A stretch of DNA of 64,000 bases, taken from positions 17,707-81,706 of the forward strand of contig NZ_VKHP01000011.1 in NCBI RefSeq assembly GCF_010811875.1. Reading direction: 5' to 3'. The notes beneath the pieces were generated by a model. It was not told where the DNA came from. It did not search any database and was given only the letters and a program-made list of their open reading frames with translations. Each line of letters begins with the position of its first letter. Position 1 is the first letter of the stretch. The DNA is from Bradyrhizobium uaiense (GTDB taxonomy: Bacteria; Pseudomonadota; Alphaproteobacteria; Rhizobiales; Xanthobacteraceae). The translations under genes were made by a program, and so were the position numbers. Shown here piece after piece: positions 45,563-56,029 of the stretch.

Positions 45563-47620
45563 GTGACTGCGTCGATTTCGTTTCCGACATCTGATGCACA
45601 AGGTTGGCAACCGTTGCAGCGGCTTCTGTCTTCGGTTCCAACTTTGCTGTTCGCTATTCGCGTCTGGGCCGCAGCCTGCCTGGCTCTCTTCGTCGCATTT
45701 TGGCTCCAAGTCGATAACGCCTATTGGGCAGCCACCACCGCGGTGATCGTCTCGCAACCGAGCCTCGGCGCCTCGCTCCGAAAGTCCTGGTTCCGGATGG
45801 GCGGGACGATCATTGGTGCCGTGGCGATCGTGATTCTAACAGCGTGCTTTCCGCAAAATCGTCTTGGCTTTCTGCTGGGCTTGGCACTTTGGGCGGCCGC
45901 CTGTGGCTTCGTTGCCGCTACTCTCCGCAATTTCGCCGCTTATGGCGCTGCGCTCGCCGGTTTCACGGCTGCGATCATCGCGAGCGACGAGCTCGGCGCA
46001 ACAGGAGGGCTAGGCGGACATGTCCTTTTGCTGGCTCTTACACGGGTCAGCGAGATCTGCATAGGGATCGTCTGCGCCGCAGTGGTCCTGGCCACCACTG
46101 ATCTCGGGCGGACGAGGGGCCGCCTTGCCGATTTGTATGCAGCTATCTCCGGCGCGATTGCGCGCGGGCTGGTGTGTACGCTCAAGGGAGCTGACGGTGG
46201 GACCACGCGTGCGGAACGTCGAGATCTTGTCCGGCAGACGATCGCGCTCGACCCGGTCATTGATGAGGTCATGGGAGAAGAGCCAGATCTGCGGCTGAAC
46301 TCCCAGCCTCTACGAGCAGCCGTCGAAGGGCTCTTCGTCAGCCTCGCCGGCTGGCGGTTGGTTGCCAATCACCTCGAGCACGTCACGGGTGATTGGCGTC
46401 GGCTTGATGCCGACATCATTTTGCAAAGACTTCCCGCTGCTTTGCGCTCGGGAACCGGCGAAACGGATGCGGTGGACTGGGTGGAAGAGGCCGTCCGGTT
46501 GCGGCGCACTTGTACCGCTGCAGTGAAAGCGTTGGTCAAATTGCCGGCTCATACGTCGTCACTACGCATGATGGCCGATGGTGCCGCGCAAGGCATGATG
46601 GGCCTTGCGCGTTCGCTCGATGGAATTGCTGTGCTGGCTGGCCGTGACCGAGGTGAGGGAAACCGCCAAGCCGCACAGCTTCCGGTCCCCGATTATCTGC
46701 CCGCGCTCGTAAATGCGTCGCGCATATTTCTGATGATTGGCGCGGTCGAGCTCTTCTGGATCGTCACTGAATGGTCGAGCGGCGCCTTGGCGATCGTTTG
46801 GTCGACGATCTTCGTCATCGTTCACTCATTGCCTGGGACGGATCAGCCCTATGACAGCGCCAGAAGCCGATTACTTGGCATTGTTGCGGCAGCGATCTGC
46901 GCCGCGATCATCAAATTTGCCGTGCTGCCCGGCTGTGAGACTTTCACGGGTCTGGCGATAGTGATCGGAGTGGTGCTTGTGCCGGTAGCAGCCTTGTCCA
47001 CGCTGCACTGGCAACCAGAGCTATTTGGATTCCTTGCTCTCGCATTGATCCCGCTTTTAAAGCCGGAAAACCCGATCAGCTACGACACAGTCCAGTACTA
47101 TAACGATGCGCTTGCGGTCATCGCAGGGGCAGGGGCGTCGACACTCGCGTTCCGCCTTTTGCCACCACCTTCGCCGGCGTTCCGTGCTGCTCGCCTTTTA
47201 TGGCTGACGCTCCGCGACCTGCGGCGGCTCGCGAAGATGGAGGCGACCGGTTCACGGGCTGCTTGGGAAAGCCTGGCTTACGCCCGACTCTCGGTTTTTC
47301 CGGAGCAGGCAGGTTCGCTGCAACGTGCTCGGCTGCTGGCTGCCGTTTCGGTGGGATCCGAAATTATTCGCGTTCGGCGAATGGCACGGCGGCTCGGCGT
47401 TGCCGCGGAGCTCGATTCCGCGTTCGCGCCACTGGCCTGGGCGCAGAGCGCTCTTGCAAGCCGAAGGCTCGAATACCTAGCCGGCAGACTACCGACGACG
47501 CTGACCGGCGCACGTGCACGCACAGTGCTGCGCATGCAGGGCAGCATCTGCGCCATCTCCGAAGGGCTTCGTTGGCACGCGACTTACTTCGACGCGAGGA
47601 CCATCAATGAGCTTCGCTGA
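45563..47620 (+). CDS. FUSC family exporter (AaeB/ArAE-like inner-membrane component)
   Basis: About 685 residues from GTG 45563, preceded by GGGGAAGG; an upstream TTG frame is less likely. Two sets of membrane segments flank a cytoplasmic region (about residues 170-385), the layout of FUSC/AaeB exporters. YWAATTAVIVSQPSLGASLR follows transmembrane pair 1. The C-terminal cytoplasmic tail ends RTINELR. With DUF1656 and HlyD-like partners overlapping downstream it forms a typical AaeXAB-like efflux operon for aromatic carboxylates or inhibitors. Confidence 0.87.
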   Translation: MTASISFPTSDAQGWQPLQRLLSSVPTLLFAIRVWAAACLALFVAFWLQVDNAYWAATTAVIVSQPSLGASLRKSWFRMGGTIIGAVAIVILTACFPQNRLGFLLGLALWAAACGFVAATLRNFAAYGAALAGFTAAIIASDELGATGGLGGHVLLLALTRVSEICIGIVCAAVVLATTDLGRTRGRLADLYAAISGAIARGLVCTLKGADGGTTRAERRDLVRQTIALDPVIDEVMGEEPDLRLNSQPLRAAVEGLFVSLAGWRLVANHLEHVTGDWRRLDADIILQRLPAALRSGTGETDAVDWVEEAVRLRRTCTAAVKALVKLPAHTSSLRMMADGAAQGMMGLARSLDGIAVLAGRDRGEGNRQAAQLPVPDYLPALVNASRIFLMIGAVELFWIVTEWSSGALAIVWSTIFVIVHSLPGTDQPYDSARSRLLGIVAAAICAAIIKFAVLPGCETFTGLAIVIGVVLVPVAALSTLHWQPELFGFLALALIPLLKPENPISYDTVQYYNDALAVIAGAGASTLAFRLLPPPSPAFRAARLLWLTLRDLRRLAKMEATGSRAAWESLAYARLSVFPEQAGSLQRARLLAAVSVGSEIIRVRRMARRLGVAAELDSAFAPLAWAQSALASRRLEYLAGRLPTTLTGARARTVLRMQGSICAISEGLRWHATYFDARTINELR

Positions 47621-47810
47621 AGTCAATGTGTTCGGCGTCTACGTGGCTCCGATCTCGATCATGATGGTCGCGGCTTGGTTGATTCTGCAGCCGCTTCGCT
47701 GGCTCGCCAGTAAGGTCCGCATTTTGCGATTGGTCTGGCACCCGGCGCTCCTTGAGTTTGCCGTGTACGTCATCATCCTCTCGTCCGTCGTTCTCCTGGT
47801 CGGAAATTGA
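47607..47810 (+). CDS. DUF1656 (AaeX-like) membrane protein
   Basis: 67 residues, starting inside the FUSC gene end (14-base overlap). VNVFGVYVAPISIMMVAAWL and the C-terminal VYVIILSSVVLLVG give two membrane segments, the usual architecture of DUF1656/AaeX. It is almost always between an FUSC exporter and a HlyD fusion protein, as here. Confidence 0.86.
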   Translation: MSFAEVNVFGVYVAPISIMMVAAWLILQPLRWLASKVRILRLVWHPALLEFAVYVIILSSVVLLVGN

Positions 47811-47817
47811 GGCCGCG

Positions 47818-48795
47818 ATGTCGGAAATTGACCTGAAGCTGACGGCCACCTCAAGGGCATCCACCGGTCCGTTCTCATCGTCGGCTCTGGAAAGGGGGCG
47901 TGACTTTATCGGTGTGGGCAAAGGCATTGCGATCTCGGTCACGCTCGTCATGGTAGGGCTCGCCATCGCGGCAGGCTCAGCGGCATGGAATACATACATG
48001 GAGCGACCATGGACACGCGACGCAACTGTCCGAGCCTATGTCGTGACCATGGCGCCTGAGGTTTCGGGCCGGATTGTCGAGCTTCCGGTCGCTGACAACC
48101 AGTTCGTTCACAAGGGCGATCTATTGATGATTGTCGACCCCACCGATTACAGGATTGGAGTGAGCCTGGCGGCCGCAGCGGTGGACCAGGCAAAGGCGAC
48201 GGCTGTGAACGCGGCGGCTGAATCCCGCCGGCGACAACAGTTGAGCGACCTCGCGACGACGCCGGAGGAAAAGCAGTCCTATGCCGCCGCTGCTCTCGCC
48301 GCACAAGCCTCGTATCAGCATGCCTCGGCAAGTTTGGATCAAGCCAACGTCAACTTGAAGCGAACTCGCATCCTCTCGCCGGCCGAAGGCTATGTGACCA
48401 ATCTGTTGGTGCAGCTCGGCGACTACGTGAACGTGGGACAGAAGGCTATCTCGGTGGTGAATGCCGAAACCTTTTGGGTCGACGGTTATTTCGAGGAAAC
48501 CAGCCTTTCGCAAATTCACGAAGCTGATGCGGCGGCAATCAAGTTGCTAAGCTATCGGCAAGTGCTACGTGGTCATGTCGAAAGTATTTCGCGTGGCATC
48601 AACGTCCCAAATGCGCGACCCGACGCCGGTGGCCTGGCAACCGTAAATCCGGTCTTTACCTGGGTTCGGCTTGCCCAGCGCGTGCCTGTTCGACTTCACA
48701 TCGATGAAGTGCCGCCAGGCGTGCGACTCGTGGTGGGCATGACGGCCACCGTAGAGATCAGTTCTCGCCCTCGCAGCAAGCAAGCCCCGGATTAG
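47818..48795 (+). CDS. HlyD-type membrane fusion protein (AaeA/EmrA-like)
   Basis: 325 residues, 7 bases after the DUF1656 gene. One N-terminal membrane segment ([19 protein letters not shown]), then [20 protein letters not shown] with the barrel-sandwich half motif [18 protein letters not shown], a coiled-coil arm (60-residue Ala/Gln/Lys-rich stretch) and [24 protein letters not shown] second half. It links the inner-membrane exporter to an outer-membrane channel not encoded here. Confidence 0.9.
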   Translation: MSEIDLKLTATSRASTGPFSSSALERGRDFIGVGKGIAISVTLVMVGLAIAAGSAAWNTYMERPWTRDATVRAYVVTMAPEVSGRIVELPVADNQFVHKGDLLMIVDPTDYRIGVSLAAAAVDQAKATAVNAAAESRRRQQLSDLATTPEEKQSYAAAALAAQASYQHASASLDQANVNLKRTRILSPAEGYVTNLLVQLGDYVNVGQKAISVVNAETFWVDGYFEETSLSQIHEADAAAIKLLSYRQVLRGHVESISRGINVPNARPDAGGLATVNPVFTWVRLAQRVPVRLHIDEVPPGVRLVVGMTATVEISSRPRSKQAPD

Positions 48796-48844
48796 TTCGG
48801 GACATATACCGACCCAGCGTTGGTCCAATCGAAAGGTAAGTACC

Positions 48845-50248
48845 ATGGTGGATTTAGCGGAATATATGATTTCCGGAGCCGTCGACAGAAGCGCGCAGCA
48901 CAGAGAACCGACGCCTCGTGTTCTCGCAGAGCGGGCTATGGCTAGCGATGAGCACTGCGATGTCATCCTTGGTCTGGCAAAGGTCCTTTTCGTCAATGGC
49001 CAGGGAACCGATCAGGTTGTTGCGGCAGCCCGGCGGCTTGGCGACGCGCTCGGCATCACCGCTGAGCTGATGCCGCGTTGGGGCGAGTTGACGTTGCGCG
49101 CCAAGGGCGATGATGTAACACGGATTGTGGAAGTATCGGCTGATCCGGTCGGGGTTGATATGCATCGCGTCGCCTCTGCGATGCAGGCAGTGGCGGATGT
49201 TGAAGCCGGTCGCCTTTCGCTCGAGGAGGCTCGAGAGCGGATCGACGCCATCTCCAAGGCGCCGTCGGCCGCGACGTGGTTATTCGCGCTGGCCGCGGCG
49301 GTCGGAGCGGTCGCTCTCGCGATCATATTCGGCATTCAACACTTGCCCGCTGCAATACTGATTTTCATCAGCGCAGGCGCGGGTGGCCTGCTCCGGCGCG
49401 CGATCGCGAAGGCGAGTTCCAACATCTTCATCCAGCCGTTCTGCGCGGCACTGCTTGCTGGTGTTATCGGCGGACTGGCCGTTCATTATCAGCTCAGCAC
49501 GGCACTGAGGCTTGTAGTTGTGTGTCCCTGCATGGTGCTGGTTCCGGGGCCACATATTCTCAACGGCGCGATCGACCTCATCAACGGGCGAATTCACCTC
49601 GGTGTATCTCGTCTGACCTACGCCGGAATCGTCGTCGTCGCAATCTCGGTGGGGTTGCTCCTGGGGCTCAAGCTTGTGCACGGGTCATTGCCGATAGACC
49701 CGCCGGGTCAGGCTGTGTCGCTCTGGCTTGACGTGATCGCTGCCGGCGTTGCGGTGGCATGTTACAGCGTATTCTTCTCGACGCCACCGAGCATGTTCGC
49801 ATGGCCAGTTGCGGTCGGCATGCTGGCTCATGCGTTCCGTTGGGTGGCGATCACCGTATTTGGCTTCGGAGTGACGACGGGCGCTCTTGTTGCCTGTTTC
49901 GTCGTTGGCATGCTGCTCACTCCAGTTTCGCTCCGGAAGCATCTGCCGTTCGCCGCCATAGGCTTTGCTTCGGTGGTGTCGATGATACCAGGCGTTTACG
50001 TCTTCAGAATGATGAGTGGGCTGGTTCAGATCGCCGGTTCGTCGCATCCGACGCCGGAACTGGTCGGTGCCACGATCGCTGATGGGACGACTGCTGTAGC
50101 CATCGTACTCGCCATGAGCCTTGGTCTCATCGTACCCAGACTGGCCATTGGCCATCTCCATGATGGACGCGCTCGGGCCAAGAAGGGCTCAAGCGATCTT
50201 GGTTCCGTTCAGAGTTCGGGGGCGAAGTTTCGCTGCTCACAGAACTAA
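48845..50248 (+). CDS. ThrE-like threonine/serine exporter family protein
   Basis: 467 residues. A soluble N-terminal domain ([20 protein letters not shown]) is followed by ThrE/DUF1212 membrane domains with about ten segments: [19 protein letters not shown] with the conserved Pro-Gly-Pro-His loop, and a second domain with [19 protein letters not shown]. Family members export threonine, serine and related metabolites. It lies 49 bases behind the HlyD-type gene, so it may extend the efflux operon. Confidence 0.87.
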   Translation: MVDLAEYMISGAVDRSAQHREPTPRVLAERAMASDEHCDVILGLAKVLFVNGQGTDQVVAAARRLGDALGITAELMPRWGELTLRAKGDDVTRIVEVSADPVGVDMHRVASAMQAVADVEAGRLSLEEARERIDAISKAPSAATWLFALAAAVGAVALAIIFGIQHLPAAILIFISAGAGGLLRRAIAKASSNIFIQPFCAALLAGVIGGLAVHYQLSTALRLVVVCPCMVLVPGPHILNGAIDLINGRIHLGVSRLTYAGIVVVAISVGLLLGLKLVHGSLPIDPPGQAVSLWLDVIAAGVAVACYSVFFSTPPSMFAWPVAVGMLAHAFRWVAITVFGFGVTTGALVACFVVGMLLTPVSLRKHLPFAAIGFASVVSMIPGVYVFRMMSGLVQIAGSSHPTPELVGATIADGTTAVAIVLAMSLGLIVPRLAIGHLHDGRARAKKGSSDLGSVQSSGAKFRCSQN

Positions 50249-50782
50249 ACGAAATCTTGCGGAAATCAACGATCTGCGCGTCGAGTTCTATGTGAAAGTG
50301 AACTGCGGCAACTGAATGGACGCAGTTGCTGCGGTCCTTTGCCGGTGCTCACCAAAAGGGATTTCGATAGAGCACGGAAACCAGAGAAGAGGAGGCGATG
50401 TCAATACGAGGTGTGCTGCTCGCCTGGCTACCGTGTCGATTGCAATTGAAGGAGCCCGGTTCTTCGCAACTAGTCTACGGACGTCAGGGACTGCTCTTAT
50501 AGCGCACAAGGTCAATGCCGCGGTTCTGCCGCTGGCGGATTGGGCCAATGTGAGCTCAAGTCGAGCGGTAGCGATCTGGGAGCCGAGAAGGCGACTACGG
50601 TGGCTGCATCTTACAGGAACGTCGCAAGGTGATGCTGTGGCTGCTACATTGGCTCGATCGCGGCCGCGATCGTTGATCCCCCAGCGTTAGAGGATGGTGA
50701 TCGTCCGCCTCAGCGGTAGCTGGTCATTCCTAAGCAACTGGGGAAGATCCCCACTCGATTCATCAGTGGCGCGCAGGACGAT
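50249..50782. other. Intergenic region between convergent genes
   Basis: About 530 bases between the converging exporter and winged-helix regulator genes. Open frames here have high Arg/Ser/Ala content and no ribosome site, and I see no gene or clear terminator. Confidence 0.45.
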
Positions 50783-53644
50783 TTAGCGCAAGGTCGCAAG
50801 CAGTCGTTCTGCCTGCCTTAGATCGGGTGTATCCAGGCCTTCCGCGAACCGCGCGTATACAGGCTGGAGAAGCGACCTTGCGTCAGTTCGACCTTGGCTT
50901 GCCCACAACTTCGCCAGGTCGACGGCAGTGCGCAACTCCCAAGCCAATGCACCTTGGCGGCGGCTCCACTCCAGTGATTGTGTGAGGCATTGTTCAGCAT
51001 CTTCGTATTTGGGCTGAGGCATCGATAGCAGAACGTCAGCCTTCGTACGAAGCAGCTCAGCCATGTATGAAACGTCTCCGTTTTCCTCGACCATTTCGAT
51101 GGCCTCGCCGACGAGTTTGACGGCTTCAGCGTGCCGGCCGATCGCTGCAAGTCCCTGTACAAGCGAGATACTAAACATTGTGGTGAGCAATTCGTAACGC
51201 GCCGAATGGAGATCCGCCAGCGCGCCCTGCAGACTTTCGACCCCGAGCTTTGCTGCGCCGCGACGAACGGCCAACAAGCCTTTGTAGCCACGTCCAACTG
51301 CAAGGTAGGGTCCCAAGGAGTGAGTTTCCGCGCGTGCGATAAACCACTCCAGGAGTTCTTCGGCGGTCTCGAGGTCCCCCATCCATAGGAATAAGGAAAT
51401 CGCCCAAATCAATGTAATTGATAGGGTCACAGGATGGTCTGTTGCCGCAGCGTCCTTAATGGTTTCTTTTGCACGCAACCGGGCTTGATCCGGATAACCT
51501 TGGAGCCAAAGCGTCCGCGCGAGGAAGATACCAGCCAAGTCATGCCCATCGAAACCTAGATAAATCGCGTTGCTTCGTTGGGGTGTCGTCATGCGCTGTT
51601 GGGCCGCTTCCAACCCCAAACGGGCACCGGCAAGATCGCCCGTGTGGGTGAGCGAAATACCAGAGATCGAATGGGCAAGTGCAATGGCAGTGGGATCAGC
51701 GACCACTTTGGAGAGAGCGGAGGCTCGCTTCCCCAATGCTATGGCAGTCTTGAAGTCGCCGATCCGCAGATGGTACATCGTAAGCGGCGCCAATAGCTGC
51801 AATTGGTTGAGCGGCTCGCCGCGTTCTTCAGCAATCGCCAGACTTCTGTTCAGGGCCACGCGCGCCGCATCGGTGCTGCCGCGAGTAAACATCAACGACA
51901 GTCCCAGTGCTGCTTGAAGATGCATTTCCTCGAACCCACCGCGGGTGGTGTCGTTAAGAGCGGCAATTGCCGTCTCTGCCCAGCGATGACATTCAGTTAG
52001 CAAAGACATTGCGAGAAAGACAGGTCCTGCGTTGGCAGCAAGTGAGACTCCGACTTTAGCAGAGCCGCTATCGCTAAAGCTCCATTCCAGGGCCGCCCGG
52101 ACGTCGCCGAGGCCGGAAAGGTAAGGCGCACGCTCCAATGCGTTCGACAACGTGGGCCATGTCGCCCCTGTCTTTTCCAGCCATCGTTGGCAGTAAGCCG
52201 CGTGGCATTGTCCTAAATCTGCAAGTTCAGCACCGCGGGCACCAAGTCCGAGGACGTAGGAGCGCGTCGTAGCTAGGAGCCGATAGCGCATCGATCCTCC
52301 TATGGAACGCGCCACGACCATCGATTTCGACACGAGACTTTCGATTGCATCGAATACGAGAGACTGATCGGCGGTCACGCTTACCGTGATGGCTTGTGCC
52401 GCCTCCAACGTAAAATCCCCGACGAACACTGCGAGACGGCGGAGTACCATGCGTTCCGGTTCAGACAGGAGGCTAAAGCTCCAATCCAGCGTGGCCTGAA
52501 GGGTTCTCTGGCGCGGTGGCGCGGTTCGTTGTCCCTGCCATAATAGAGTCAAGCGTTCGTCGAGCATCGCTGCAGTTCGTTGCAGGCCCAAAGCCGCAAC
52601 GCGTCCGGCCGCCAGCTCGATCGCAAGGGCCACGCCGTCGAGCTTACGGCAGATGCCGGCCACGACGGCTGCATCCGAGTCGTCCAGATTCACGCGAGTA
52701 CCCGACGCGGCTGCACGCTCGACGAACAATTTCGCCGCGGAGAAGGCCAAAGTGGCGGCTGCTGTAGGCGGACAATCCTGTGGTGGAACGTCGAGAGGCT
52801 CTAGCCTGTAGATAAATTCGCCGGTTGCTCGAAGAGCCTCTCGACTGGTCGCCAGGAGATGGACTTGCGATGTAGCGCGAAAAATCTGCGCAGTGACCGC
52901 CGCAACGGCGTCAACTACATGCTCACAGTTATCGAGCACTAGAAGGATTCGTTTGTCCCGCAGGTGTGAGACGATACTCGGGGTCGGATCGTCGGACCGC
53001 ACCGATATCCCCAGGGTCGACGCCAAAGAAACGGCTACCATCCCGGGATCACTTATGATCCCGAGGTCGATAAAAAGGGCTGACCCAACAAACGTTTCCA
53101 ACAGATCGTGTGCGACCGCAACGGCGAGCGTTGTCTTCCCAACTCCTCCAGGGCCCACGATCGTGACGAAGCGCGAAGTTGCAAGCTGAGTGGAGAGGGT
53201 CGAAATGTTATCGGTCCGCCCGATTATGCGAACCAAGCGAGCAGGCAGAAGGTGGTCTGCCTGAACCGGTCTGGTGTTCCCTGCCTCTCCTGTATTCTTG
53301 TTTTTCACCGACGAAATGGGAGCAACGAAGCAGTAGCCGCGTCCCGGAACCGTGGCAATGTATCTGGCACAATCCTGCCCATCGCCTAGAGCCCTGCGCA
53401 AGGCAGCAATCTGGAATCGTAGATTGGCTTCTTCTACGCTGATACCGGACCAAACTTCCGAGATCAGCTCTCTTTTGTCGAGGACTTCGTTCGGGCGCGA
53501 TATCAACGCGATCAGCACGTCGAGCGCTCGCGCCCCCAGTTCGACGGGGTCTCCGCCTTTAGTCAGGAGGCGTTCGCTCGCGACAAGGCTGAACGGACCG
53601 AAGGAAATTGCGTCTTTGCTCTTTGCAGCCGGCTTCGCAATCAT
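50783..53644 (-). CDS. Winged-helix / STAND ATPase / TPR regulator, full length
   Basis: 953 residues. N-terminal OmpR-type winged helix (about 15-110; ARALDVLIALISRPNEVLDK and YIATVPGRGYCFVAP), STAND ATPase with Walker A VGPGGVGKTTLAVAV near residue 160 and Walker B RILLVLDNCEHVVD, then LGDVRAALEWSFSD and a C-terminal helical repeat region (about 560-953) resembling TPRs. Proteins of this type integrate a signal through the TPR region and control nearby genes. The 35.1-kb regulator is a truncated relative. It converges on the ThrE-like gene. The SDR gene lies behind its start, separated by 434 bases. Confidence 0.9.
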   Translation of the reverse strand: MIAKPAAKSKDAISFGPFSLVASERLLTKGGDPVELGARALDVLIALISRPNEVLDKRELISEVWSGISVEEANLRFQIAALRRALGDGQDCARYIATVPGRGYCFVAPISSVKNKNTGEAGNTRPVQADHLLPARLVRIIGRTDNISTLSTQLATSRFVTIVGPGGVGKTTLAVAVAHDLLETFVGSALFIDLGIISDPGMVAVSLASTLGISVRSDDPTPSIVSHLRDKRILLVLDNCEHVVDAVAAVTAQIFRATSQVHLLATSREALRATGEFIYRLEPLDVPPQDCPPTAAATLAFSAAKLFVERAAASGTRVNLDDSDAAVVAGICRKLDGVALAIELAAGRVAALGLQRTAAMLDERLTLLWQGQRTAPPRQRTLQATLDWSFSLLSEPERMVLRRLAVFVGDFTLEAAQAITVSVTADQSLVFDAIESLVSKSMVVARSIGGSMRYRLLATTRSYVLGLGARGAELADLGQCHAAYCQRWLEKTGATWPTLSNALERAPYLSGLGDVRAALEWSFSDSGSAKVGVSLAANAGPVFLAMSLLTECHRWAETAIAALNDTTRGGFEEMHLQAALGLSLMFTRGSTDAARVALNRSLAIAEERGEPLNQLQLLAPLTMYHLRIGDFKTAIALGKRASALSKVVADPTAIALAHSISGISLTHTGDLAGARLGLEAAQQRMTTPQRSNAIYLGFDGHDLAGIFLARTLWLQGYPDQARLRAKETIKDAAATDHPVTLSITLIWAISLFLWMGDLETAEELLEWFIARAETHSLGPYLAVGRGYKGLLAVRRGAAKLGVESLQGALADLHSARYELLTTMFSISLVQGLAAIGRHAEAVKLVGEAIEMVEENGDVSYMAELLRTKADVLLSMPQPKYEDAEQCLTQSLEWSRRQGALAWELRTAVDLAKLWASQGRTDARSLLQPVYARFAEGLDTPDLRQAERLLATLR

Positions 53645-54078
53645 TTCTGCCCATGTGACAAAACGATACCATCAATTCATGTCCTTCAACTTAGCGTAAA
53701 GATGGCTTGAGGCGTTAGACTAATCCGGATGTTTCGCCAGGACTGTAAGTGATTTGGCCGCCAGCCAGCGAGAGCTCCACAGGCAGGTCGGAGCCTTAAG
53801 TGGTTGATGTACCTGGTATCCCCGAATTTGTGTGACTGCGGCTGGTGGAGCGTCCAGATCCAACGGTTGCCACGCACGTAGCTGCTCTTGATCAGTCAGG
53901 TCTTCTGCCCTATCGAGACATTCTGCCGCGTACTTTGATGCGTGCAAGAGGATCCGGCGTCTCGGGGGCGGCGACGCCGCATGCTTGTTTCGCTCATGTT
54001 GAGCGACGCAGGAAGCTCAGGGGGCATTGGCTCTCCTGAGAGAACCATCGATTCATCTTCGTCCATCTATCGTACGCT
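53645..54078. other. Intergenic region with a possible decayed small gene
   Basis: A minus-strand frame at 53720-53947 (75 codons) begins MHASKYAAECLDRAEDLTDQ. The segment resembles the YRKYAAECLxLAE start of small Bradyrhizobium-type proteins, but the remainder loses that pattern and no ribosome site precedes it. It is best regarded as decayed. Otherwise this region contains the regulator's upstream sequence. Confidence 0.35.
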
Positions 54079-55053
54079 TCAATCGATACCTGCGCCCGTC
54101 AGTTGTTCGCTGAGTTGCCACAAACGACCTGCGGAAACCGGATCGATGGCACGTGGCCGCACACCATGCAGTTCTGTGCTGTCGTCATCGGGGAGTTTGA
54201 TGGCAATCTCGCAGTCAGCGCAGTAGACGCCGCCCATGCCATCAAGTTGCGGACTAGTTGCGCACCATACGCTGGTAGCAGCCCCTTGCTGAGGTGTTTT
54301 CTTGTTGTTGCACGGATCGATGATCGGCTTACCAGCTTCGTCGAGAACCTTGCTGGCATCGATCTCGGCTGGTGACATGTGGCGGAGCAGATCCGTAACG
54401 ATGCCTCCCGGATGCACCGCGAAGGCGCGCACGCTACGACTTTTCCCGATTGAGTCGAGTGCAACGGCAAACAGGGAATTGGCAGTTTTCGACTGTCCAT
54501 AAGCGATCCAGGGATCATATGGGCGGCGCTCAAAGTTTGGATCATGAAAGTCGATGCCGGCCCGGCGGTGGCCATACGAGGAGAGAGCGACGACGCGGGC
54601 TCCTTGAGCGCGAACGAGCGCGGGCCAAAGGCGGCAGGTGAGCAGAAAATGGCCAAGATGGTTTGCGGAAAATTGCGATTCATAGCCGCGAGCATCGCGC
54701 CTTAGTGGGGCGGCCATCACACCCGCATTGTTGACTAAGATATGGAGGGCATGATGCGCATCGAGAAACCGCTTCGCGAAGTGATCGATCAATGAAGGAT
54801 CAAGCAGGTCAATGGTTTCGATCGTGATATCCGGCATATCGACCAGGTTTGCCTTTGCTTTTGACATATCGCGGACCGGTACGACCACCTTTGCACCAGC
54901 CGACCGAAAGGCGCGTGCGGTCTCAAGGCCGATTCCCGAATAGCCGCCGGTCACAACCGCGGTCTTACCAGTCAGATCGATTCCTTTGATCACTTCGGCT
55001 GCCGTAGTGGCGGCACCGAACCCTGAATTGATAGGAGCTTGAGGAGTTTGCAT
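54079..55053 (-). CDS. Short-chain dehydrogenase/reductase
   Basis: 324 residues. Rossmann loop TAVVTGGYSGIGLETARAF (TGxxxGIG), NNAGVMAAPL (NNAG motif), catalytic Ser in VVALSSYGHRR and the YxxxK pair in WIAYGQSKTANSLF. This resembles the retinol-dehydrogenase/WWOX-like SDR subgroup. NAD(P) is the expected coenzyme and the substrate is unknown. A Cys-containing extension VYCADCEIA lies near the C-terminus. Confidence 0.88.
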   Translation of the reverse strand: MQTPQAPINSGFGAATTAAEVIKGIDLTGKTAVVTGGYSGIGLETARAFRSAGAKVVVPVRDMSKAKANLVDMPDITIETIDLLDPSLIDHFAKRFLDAHHALHILVNNAGVMAAPLRRDARGYESQFSANHLGHFLLTCRLWPALVRAQGARVVALSSYGHRRAGIDFHDPNFERRPYDPWIAYGQSKTANSLFAVALDSIGKSRSVRAFAVHPGGIVTDLLRHMSPAEIDASKVLDEAGKPIIDPCNNKKTPQQGAATSVWCATSPQLDGMGGVYCADCEIAIKLPDDDSTELHGVRPRAIDPVSAGRLWQLSEQLTGAGID

Positions 55054-55343
55054 GGGTCACCGAGGAGGCAGGTCGTCCACAACAGAAATGAACTCTTCAC
55101 CGAAGCAACCGACTTGAGCAACAAGCGCGGTCGAACTCGCAGCAGGGGCTCCTAACTTTCACGCGACAATAGCCGCCGTCCCCTATCGTCAGCATGATCG
55201 CACAGATGCGACAGTGTAACTCGTTGTGTTTTGTTTGGCGCCGTTAATCGTTGCAAGCAGGCCCTCACATCTTTCCGAAGAAATCTCACTTAATGCGTGA
55301 AGCCGTTCTGTTGTGGCTTCTGACCACCTAAGGAGAGACTTGA

Positions 55344-55583
55344 ATGACCAAACTTACGCTTGTTTGCGCTGGTGTGCTGGTAATCACGGCGATCGCCGCG
55401 GCTCCGGCGATAGCTCGAGAGAAACATGCATCTGTCAGGAAGGTTCAGGATGCTTATGGTAGCCTGACGACCCCTGCCTCGACCACTACCAAGACTCGGC
55501 CCTGCCTCAGGGAGCCGGATGTCGGCTCATTCGCGACCGCTCCCTATAGGCGGCCGCCCTGCGTGCCAACGACGGGGTATTGA
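55344..55583 (+). CDS. Small exported protein, unknown
   Basis: 79 residues behind TAAGGAGAGACTTGA, a strong ribosome site. A signal peptide (MTKLTLVCAGVLVITAIAAA, processing near AIA-R) leads a short mature part with Thr/Pro- and Cys-rich end (KTRPCLREPDVGSF, RRPPCVPTTGY). The upstream 290 bases have no gene and probably contain its promoter. Confidence 0.6.
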   Translation: MTKLTLVCAGVLVITAIAAAPAIAREKHASVRKVQDAYGSLTTPASTTTKTRPCLREPDVGSFATAPYRRPPCVPTTGY

Positions 55584-55754
55584 CTCACGTCTGGTAAGCA
55601 CTGACGTCCCCGGGTGCATTATAAGTCGGGCTGTCGTAGTCGCGCAGCCCGACTTCGTGATCTGTGCAAACCGATGGTTTGGGACCGGTACGTGGGTCGC
55701 TTTTTGGAGCTTTGTCGCGAGCCGCGTCAATATGAGCGCTGGAGGACTCAATCG

Positions 55755-56000
55755 ATGAGTGCGACTGCAGCCCTGGTTAGGAACAGCATTTTGCGGCTGG
55801 GCGCCCGACGGCCCCCTCGTTTCGGACAGCGACGCCCTGTTCGTGGGGTAATTAATGGCTCACGCCCGGCGAACGATGCGAGATTGGACGCCAAGCAGCG
55901 GGGCCGTAAGGTAAACCTCCAGAAGCAGCGGCAGCAAGAGGCGGTTGCTGCGCGTCAGCGGCCATCATTGCGCATGCGTAAGCTTTCGATCTACGAGTAG
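55755..56000 (+). CDS. Possible small basic protein
   Basis: 81 codons from ATG 55755 behind GGAGG (10-base spacing). It is very Arg-rich (RRPPRFGQRRPVRG, QKQRQQEAVAARQRP). Composition could reflect a spurious frame. The 170 bases before it contain nothing else recognisable. Confidence 0.3.
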   Translation: MSATAALVRNSILRLGARRPPRFGQRRPVRGVINGSRPANDARLDAKQRGRKVNLQKQRQQEAVAARQRPSLRMRKLSIYE

Positions 56001-56029
56001 ACCTGCCGCATGTGATATGAGGTCTATTT

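Noticed and set aside
50316..50690. 124-codon plus-strand frame
   Set aside because: No ribosome site, low-complexity Arg/Ala composition and no family.
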